Made by a program: the position numbers and the translations under genes
NCBI GenBank assembly: GCA_030248215.1
Contig: JASANG010002386.1
Coordinates: 62,001-126,000, forward strand
DNA length: 64,000 nt
Direction: 5' to 3'
Source: Enoplolaimus lenunculus
Lineage: Eukaryota > Nematoda > Enoplea > Enoplida > Thoracostomopsidae
In this document: positions 56,900 through 64,000 of the stretch, piece by piece
Layout of the letters: every line of letters starts with the position of its first letter
Numbering within the stretch: position 1 is the first letter of the stretch
The notes under the pieces: generated by a model
Databases searched by the model: none
What the model was told of the DNA's origin: nothing
The model's input: the letters and a program-made list of their open reading frames with translations, nothing else

Positions 56900-57215
56900 C
56901 TTACAACCCGAATAAGAGGGTGTGGGGTAATAAGAGGGGGTCCTTATTTTGAGTACCAATCAATAGGAGTCCGTGTCTCTAATAAGAATCCGTAAGCGGA
57001 TAGAGTCCCTAAACTCTAATTAGAGTCAATGAAAGTCAGTTATTCCTAATTGCAGAGCATAATTGACTCCAGGACCAAATAATTTGAGTTCGAAACTTTA
57101 AAACGCACTTAAATTTGAAACATACATTCCTAAGTATAACCTTGCATGATCGCTCGAGCTATTGACGCAAGACAAATAAACATTTAATTCAACGGATAGT
57201 TGCAGGTCACTACAG
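56900..57215. mobile_element. Tc1/mariner-like MITE
   Basis: The left end is trimmed (ACAACCCGAATAAGAGGG). The right end GGTCACTACAG before TA matches the family. Confidence 0.66.
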
Positions 57216-57511
57216 TAACTCACGTGCAAACCGTGTATAGTGACCGATGGCGCCTGATGATGAAGGACCGCACCATACGGGTTACAGACGTCCCGCACGA
57301 CAAGTATACGACATAATTTTGCCTCACCTCCGGCCATTTGTAATGCTCCTCAAGTATTGTCTTTGTGGAAAGACGCTGGTAAGAATAGTTTTTAGATTGT
57401 TGCTGATTTTACTTGCGCAATTATTGTAAATTAATAAACAATATTTGTGACAATTTTTAAACCCAATCCCCTAAATAGCAAGATTTAGCAAGAACAAATG
57501 CAAATTGCAAT

Positions 57512-57516
<5 letters not shown>

Positions 57517-57586
<70 letters not shown>
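57517..57586. repeat. AT dinucleotide microsatellite
   Basis: About 35 uninterrupted AT units. The YIYI frames it creates are artefacts. Confidence 0.95.
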
Positions 57587-57594
<8 letters not shown>

Positions 57595-58396
57595 TTAATA
57601 TTTTCAATAATTTTATCAAAATACAAAATCCTGGTATTGCCGTCCTCATTACAAGCTCTATTGTGTTTTGATTCTTTTTATCCGTAGTTTTGTAATAAAA
57701 TTTCAAACAAATTATCCACCTTTGTGTACATATTTACTCAATATACATTACTGTTTTTCGATAAATGTTTCGCTAGTCTGTCTGTTTTTTGATTGCTTTT
57801 TACTACGAATTTTAATGCATAAAGAGGAAAAAATAATTTGAAAGGTTCGTTGGCAATTCGAAAGATAACAAAAATAAATTTTCAAAACATTTAAGTAAGC
57901 GAATTAAATTTTACATTTCGGTCAATTTCACTTATAAAGTTTTAAGTTGAATTTTAACTGAAAATACACCGGGTGCCAATACATCAAAGGTTAGACACCG
58001 AGGAAAAATGATGTTTAAAAATACTCACATAAACTTGGTGCCTTTCAAAATGACCAGAGATGAAATATACATTATCACGCCCCTGTTTATAACACGGCGC
58101 AATTGGAGGTAAAATACCGGAACCGGAGGCAGACGTTTGGTTGTACCCGGATACACAGCGGTAACCCTATAACATTCAAAGAGAAGCGCAGGAAAAAATA
58201 AAGTACCGCTGGGTATATAAAATGTTCAACGAAGCAGGGAAATATAATGTCAAAATTAGGGGCGTGTCACGAATTGTCAAGTGTGTTTCGTCATTTGGAT
58301 TTCTGTGTGAAAAACAATATATCGTTACGGTGGGTCACATCGTGAACCAATACCAAAAACCTATCCCGGTCGCAATCTGTACGGAGATAAAAAACT

Positions 58397-58730
58397 GGCC
58401 AATATTACTTTTACAGTCGTTAGGTGTTCCGCTTATAGGCTTAGGCTTCATTCTTACGCTTAGGCTTAGGCTCAGGCTTAGGCTTAGGCTTTGGAATAAA
58501 CTCACTCTTAAGCTTAGGCTTAGGCTTTGATTTAAGCATAGAAATATGCTTATAATACTGTTTCAAACCCTGTTCTTTACATTGGACGGTGTCCATAACG
58601 CTTACGCCTATAAACGTTGCAAATGTGTATTCCTATGCCAAGGGCAAAAAAATTGTCTAGAATCTACCCCTACTTTTTTCACAGACCCGCAGCAGAAATC
58701 GGGACAGCCCTAAAAGTTTAAACATGGGTC
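58397..58730. mobile_element. TTAGGC-bearing MITE with a second subtype nested inside
   Basis: The outer ends (GGCCAATATTACTTTTA and AAGTTTAAACATGGGTC) are of one subtype. Within it, a block running from GGTGTTCCGC to CTGTTCTTTACATTGG is of another and contains at least eight TTAGGC units. Confidence 0.65.
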
Positions 58731-59087
58731 AACAAATTCTAATACAACAATTTGGTTGCTTTGAAATTCACAACATTTCAAACATCTGCCACTCAGCATC
58801 GAGTGTCTTGTTAAAAATTTAACATTTGCAAATAGTGCCTTGGTGTTTAATTAGTCTAAAACGTTTCGGTAACACTTTGATTTGAAATTAGACCGATTAA
58901 ACTGGTCAAAATTACACAAATCAGGCAACCAAACTACGCCACATAGCAGCCATCTGCTATAGTGAAAACGAAAAATTCTATTTGGTAAAGGAACGAAGAC
59001 GACCGGTATGACAGTTCTAAAATAGATGTGAACAAATCAAATAGAACTGGTGAGCTGAAAAATACCGAATAAATTTTTAAAAAATTA

Positions 59088-59660
59088 TGCGGGGCTCACG
59101 TTATAACTGGAGCAACCTGGAACACGTTTTTCCCTGTTACAGTAGCGTGTAAGATTTTGTCTAAACGTTAATCTACTGTCAAATTCGATATATTTGAAAT
59201 GTCTGCTATCCTGATGCGACATTCATTTTTTGTACTACAATGCCATAAATGTTCGGAATATTTTCCGTCAGTATTAATATAATATGTTTGAAAATGTCTT
59301 CAAGGTTGTGGTATATAGCCTGAATGTCCTGTAGCATATATATCATATGATACTAAAATTTAAAGTTTGAATTATTTGTACTTACGAATATATTAGGTAA
59401 CATTTCCGCCAAAGCAGAGAAATAGAAGCTAGTATTCGAAATCACTTAAAGCTATGATATTGCCAAAAATGTCCCGCGGTATCATGTGACGTATGGCTGT
59501 TTGTATAAAATGATATTTGGATATCCGGGATTTGTAGCCAATGCCACGTGACATTCAAATTTTGTCTATATAACCGTTATTCAGGTCACTAATTTTTACG
59601 TTGACTTCGAATCAACATGGAAAACGTGTTCCGGGCTGCTCCAGTTATAACGGGAACCTC
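59088..59660. mobile_element. Long palindromic-ended element, GCGGGGNTCACGTTATAAC family
   Basis: Left end GCGGGGCTCACGTTATAAC; right end GTTATAACGGGAACCTC (diverged). Both arms also share AACACGTTTT. Non-coding, AT-rich interior. Confidence 0.66.
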
Positions 59661-60180
59661 GAACTGAGTTTGCCTCATGAGAGGGTACCGCGATTGTTAA
59701 TATTTGGTCAGTGAACGTTAATTTTTAATTACCCCTATCCAAACTTCTTTTTTGTAGTCTTTCGGACAAAATTGACTTGCTACAAAGCATTTTGTTGAAT
59801 GCCATGTACGTTAATCTGTTTACTTATGGGTTCTATCCCTTAACGGAATCGTAAAGATGCAGGCTGAAGGACTCAAAATCGTGTACCCCTCTCGGGTCGC
59901 TACACCATCCGTATCGGAACTTCAAATATCGATTGCGCATTCAAAACAACAAACTTCAGCTAAACGCATAGATCAGTTTGACAGAGTAGAAGACATTTTA
60001 TAAACTTCCTAAAGTAATTATAGTTAATATTTTAATACTTAAATTCTACATTCCTATACACCCGATAACGAACTACAAATAATTTACTATTAATAGCACA
60101 TAGTTTTGAATGCCTGAGACATCCGTTTTTTAAAAGTTGCACACGGATACGTTGACAGGATACAACCGAAGGTCTGCCTC

Positions 60181-60860
60181 ATGCGGGGTTCACGTTATAA
60201 CCGGGGCAGCTTGGTACACGTTTTGTCCCTATTAGACAATTGGGTCACATTTTGTCTGCTTGTAGACCCCACATCGTATTCAAAAATTTGTATTTGTCTG
60301 CTAAAATCATGTGTAGGTCACCTTTTGTCCTTCAATATCATATGATAATCCAGGGAATGTCTGCGAACATCATATGATATATTTTCAAATGTCTGCATAG
60401 TTGAGGTAACATACCCAAATTGTCCTGTTGAATATCATATGATACTAGAATTTGAAATTTGAATTTTTGAATTATGAAGTTGTCGTTTTAAGCGATTTTG
60501 TGTCGGAAACGATTTGCAGGCATGTATTTGGTATTTAAAGTGCGTCTGTGCCTCTGTCGTCCAACTTTTCATTCATTTATTAGTACCCAAAGGTTTCACT
60601 GTCCCGCTGAATATCATATGATATTCGTTGAAGTTTTGGAATATCATATGATATTCGCATAAATGTCCGGCAGTGTCATGTCACATACCGTCCCTTGTAC
60701 ACATTGATCATTTGAGAGCGGTGGTTTGTAAGCTAATGTCATATGACATTCGAGTTTTGTCTGTTGACCCGATATAAGTGCCCAAATTTTAACGTTGACG
60801 TCGAATCAACATGGGACAAACCGTGTCCCGCCTGCCCCGGTTATAACGTGAACCCCGCAT
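60181..60860. mobile_element. Long palindromic-ended element with repeated ATCATATGAT boxes
   Basis: Nearly perfect ends ATGCGGGGTTCACGTTATAA and its complement, about 45 bp long. Six copies of an ATCATATGAT-like palindrome lie inside, at about 60335, 60368, 60430, 60610, 60640 and 60736. No open frame. A right-end relic of the family lies near 32550-32585. Confidence 0.75.
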
Positions 60861-61639
60861 CAGGTTGCGGCACAAAATCAACCTTCGACCTCGGCAGAAT
60901 TTAGAATTTTTGCCGCAGATTCCGGCAATTTCGGTAGTGAAATTTTGCAGTTTTACATTAATCAGTTTTGCGTGTTTTTTTAATTTTGGCACAATTTTGC
61001 GGTAACAATTGCTGAGACCTCGTAAAAAATAAGCGTAAAACCAAACGATTTAAAAACACATTGCAAATATTTGATAAATTTGACAAGGTAAACATCATTG
61101 TAGCTGCCAATTTCGCCTCACCTCCGGTTTCACCTCCGGCTCAGGCAAGTTTTGTTGATCTCCGGCTCCGATTTCGGTTTCCCTATTTTCACCTCCGGTT
61201 GCACCCTGTTGAATGTATAAATGAGTGGATATTTTACAACTCTACTTGCCTTATAGTTCAAATAACAAATGGGATATTCATTTGCTAACTATTTTTCAAC
61301 GCGTTCACGCAAAAACTTGCTAAAATAATTGAAATATTAATGTAATGCTTGTCAGCACATATCTTCACGTATGGACGTTTGCAAGAAACCCCGAACGTCC
61401 ACTAAGAGCAGATGCTTCGTAATACACATTCCATTCCAAAATACAGTGTCTGCTTTTGTTAATGCTGAATAGTCTGAGTCTTTGAGCCTGCTACACTCCG
61501 TAGCTTGCACACAGGGAAACCCAAAAATAGATTCTTTAGCAAAACGCTATTAAGTAAACGATTGTTAGCGTTGGTTACAAAGACGCGTTTTTGTCACGAA
61601 ACATTTTGTGTTTTCACCAGAAGTTTCTAAATCTAAGCG

Positions 61640-63668
61640 TCACTTCCACACAATACAACCATTGGGATAATCGGCTTCAAATCTGGCGACAAATTCTTCC
61701 GGTGCCAGTTCAAGAGCGATGGCATAACTTTCAACGGGAAACGCGCCATCTCCCGGAACCGGATGCTGTGAGGCAGCTGCGGTCGCTACCGTTGCTGTCC
61801 TGGTTTGACCTTGAATACATCCGGATAATGCTGACGGTGTTAGCTTAATATTGTTTAGCAATAACTTAACGTTTGGTTTTGATTTAGTAGAAGGCTGACC
61901 TACACTGGAGCCAGAACACAATTTTGAATGTTGTTGCTTTTGTTGCTGTTGTTGCTGTTGATTAGAACTGCCACGTCCAACTGCAGCAAAAGCAAGTGGA
62001 TGGGACATTTGACCAGCGGCAGAGCTTTCTATAGACTGCTTTGCTTTCTCAACACCAGCTCCTTGTTGCTGATTCGCTCTCAATGCTACCACAGTCCCAG
62101 TGTTCGTGCTAGTTGCCTGTTTAGCAGCAGTTGCCCACCAAGGTGCGCCTGATACAGCAGATTGCTGATGCGTTTGAGGTTTCTGTTGCTTCTGAACGAC
62201 TGGCGGTTGACCTGAGCCGTAATGACTAGTACTCAAACTTGTGTTCATAAGAGGACCGATTGAATTTTGTTGAACGCTAATCGACGGAGAATGCGGTCTT
62301 CCTGACGACGGCGTCACTGGAAAGCCGAACACTTTACGAAGAATGCCTTTCCAGACACCGAATTGTACCAAACGCCTTTCGTCGATGAAATACTGAAATC
62401 ATAAATGATCACAATGAACTCTATAATATATACACATAAGATGCAATGATGTACACAGTTACAGCACTGCATAACTCAGGCTGCCAGAAACTTGTGTTCG
62501 ATTCGTACGCAGTTCATAGGTGATAGCGATGTAAACAAACTTCAGTAGCACAGAGCTCTTGTGCTACCAAAACAGAACGATATCATTGCCGTCAATACAA
62601 GGTGAGATAAGTTTATTGCACTGACAGACAATCGTCACAACAAAACGTACGCAAAATATCATCGTATAAAAACCACCTGAAAACCTAAAAGTGCAACCAT
62701 ACCTGCCTCGGATTAACTCTCATACACCAATTTTTTACAGTCAACCCGTGCTGAAACGCACAAAACGTTCGAATGATATCTCGAACAGACGGTAGAGGCA
62801 GAGACGGCTCTGATAGCCTTCGTGACATTGTTGCTCCAGTGAAATAACTGTGTTGTTGCTGTAACGCAACAAACATACGGCATTCTTGTTGTAGGGCACG
62901 ATTTTCGTACATATCTTGGATTTTGCCTAAATCATTAATTTGGTATCTGGGAGAGTTGAAACGGGTCCCACACACATGCGAATTCATTACTTCAAAACGT
63001 TACAGTTTCGAAATTCCAGATGTAAATTGATGATAAATGTAATCTGGCACAAAACGAAAACAGCCTAAAATCCGACCTCGTTACATTTACAGTAAAACTA
63101 GCAAAACCAACGTAATACCAACGCTGAACCAGAAATTAAATTAATACCACGAATCTTTGTATAACTAACCTGTAAGCGCATATCGATTGCTGTACAAAAA
63201 ACTAGGCAACAACACCACCAGCCCATACAGTGCCAAGTTACGTACTGCACTTTGCACTACACTGCGATCAACTTGAGCAATTTCACCAATTTTCGCCACA
63301 TGATACAATCCATTGAAATACGGCATTAACTGTCGCGTCGCAACGTCAAACAATACATCGTTTTCCGTCAAATATATCGGTGCTAATTCGGACGAATCTG
63401 AATCACAGTAAAATTTCACTGCCGCAGCACTGGTATAAGATGAACAATCTTTCGATTCTAAAACTGTTGACGAATTCAAATTTACTGACTGATCTGCTCC
63501 AAACAGTTGAACCTTTGGGCCAAGTAACCCGTGTTGGCTTATTTTTGAACCGAGTAAGACATCATGATAGCTTGGTCGCCTGCCTGGGTCAGATCCGTTG
63601 TACGCGACGTTGTTGTCATCTCCAGAACGCACAATTTTGGTCAAAAAAGGAACGTCAAAATCATGAAC
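61640..63668 (-). CDS. NPRL2: GATOR1 subunit NPRL2 (nitrogen permease regulator 2-like), 3' part
   Basis: Three exons: 63668-63170, 62989-62703 and 62392-61640 (stop). They cover the C-terminal half of NPRL2. FDVPFLTK, MPYFNGLYHVAKI, QSAVRNLALYGLVVLL, LYSNRY, RALQQEC, RLVQFGVWKGILRK and the very C-terminal GCIVWK align in order with the vertebrate protein (VPVFTK, ILPYIDGFRHIQKI, IQNLLYYGVV, LQYSNVY, KSLQEAC, KLIQFGLMKNL, IIICWK). NPRL2 works with NPRL3 and DEPDC5 in GATOR1, the GAP for RagA/B that shuts off TORC1 at the lysosome when amino acids are scarce. Two low-complexity insertions are unusual: about 85 residues after VPFLTK and about 150 in the last exon. The N-terminal longin half lies beyond the right edge of the window. 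Confidence 0.93.
62703..62989 (-). CDS. NPRL2: NPRL2 middle exon, alternative acceptor possible
   Basis: The upstream exon ends ACA G|GTTAGT (phase 1). The obvious acceptor CTCCCAG at about 62952 would then give a stop within a few codons. The acceptor GTTTTGAAG just before 62989 keeps the frame and adds VMNSHVCGTRFNSPR before YQINDL. I therefore chose 62989. The exon ends AGGCAG|GTATGG in phase 0. Confidence 0.7.
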
Positions 63669-64000
63669 CTAAAAGAAACCATCAACACACTTTTGGAGAT
63701 GCAACTGCGTTGTAAAAGTTTTGTTTGTAATCTTATTTCATTAGGATTGCAGCTGCAAGTTATTGCAGTTACAAGCTCTATCTGCAAATTAGACGTAGTA
63801 ACTGTGCAAGAACTGCCCTGCGTCTAATTGCACTTATCTATCCACTTAAAATTAAATCTAAACATCCATGCACTTTAAAACATTCAAACAGAACACAATG
63901 ACTTTAAGACTGAGCTTTGTAATTTTGAGTAACGGTATATCAACCTAACACTGGAATCCGCCAACAAACTTTTACGGCCTAAAAATATGCAATATTCTGA

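Larger units (their letters stand above)
57430..61639. other. Intergenic region before NPRL2
   Basis: Contains the AT microsatellite, a TTAGGC-MITE (58397), two long palindromic-ended elements, and at about 60865-61210 a relic with CCGGTTGCACCCTG ends. An ORF at 58222-58410 (GKYNVKIRGVSR) is the only protein-like stretch and has no recognised family. Confidence 0.5.

Noticed and set aside
57485-57706. YIYIYI ORFs
   Set aside because: Translation of an AT dinucleotide run.
1-64000. LTR elements, retrovirus-like or Polinton-like remains
   Set aside because: No protease, polymerase, integrase or capsid-like stretch and no long direct terminal repeats were noticed.

Overview
The window reads as metazoan nuclear DNA from an animal with long, repeat-filled introns. 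Two signs point to a nematode or a close relative. First, an interspersed repeat family carries runs of TTAGGC, the telomere hexamer known from nematodes. Second, the left-hand gene encodes four extracellular modules of 12 cysteines each, resembling the nematode DUF19 (T20D4.11-like) domain. No rRNA, LTR element, reverse transcriptase or intact transposase was seen. Nearly all the non-coding DNA that can be classified is short palindromic DNA-transposon debris (MITEs) or tandem repeats.

Layout. (1) 1.5-18.1 kb, minus strand: twelve exons of a large secreted or surface protein with four 12-Cys modules joined by Ser/Thr/Asn/Gln-rich linkers. CAA microsatellites lie in the coding linkers and are read as poly-Asn, poly-Gln and poly-Thr in different exons. 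(2) 18.1-26 kb: no secure gene; MITEs, a tRNA-like locus and minisatellites, including a CCAAT-rich array. (3) 25.97-31.33 kb, plus strand: nine exons encoding the C-terminal third of exocyst subunit Sec15 (EXOC6), with a possible alternative last exon at 30.56 kb. (4) 34.05-43.92 kb, plus strand: seven exons of a P-loop sulfotransferase-like protein. One exon abuts a 0.85-kb satellite, and the last exon sits in a complex inverted duplication (39.5-45.1 kb) that also holds an inverted second copy of it. (5) 46.06-46.36 kb, minus strand: a small secreted precursor with an amidation/dibasic site, probably a neuropeptide gene. (6) 47-61 kb: mostly MITEs, with a possible two-exon secreted peptide gene at 54.4-56.0 kb. 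(7) 61.64-63.67 kb, minus strand: the three 3' exons of NPRL2, a GATOR1 subunit, carrying two low-complexity insertions; its 5' exons lie beyond the right edge.

The genes do not form a pathway. Sec15 acts in exocytic vesicle tethering, NPRL2 in amino-acid control of TORC1, the sulfotransferase-like protein probably in the secretory pathway, and the 12-Cys protein outside the cell. Exon calls rest on splice-site consensus, codon-phase agreement between neighbouring exons, and remembered family sequences. No database search was run.
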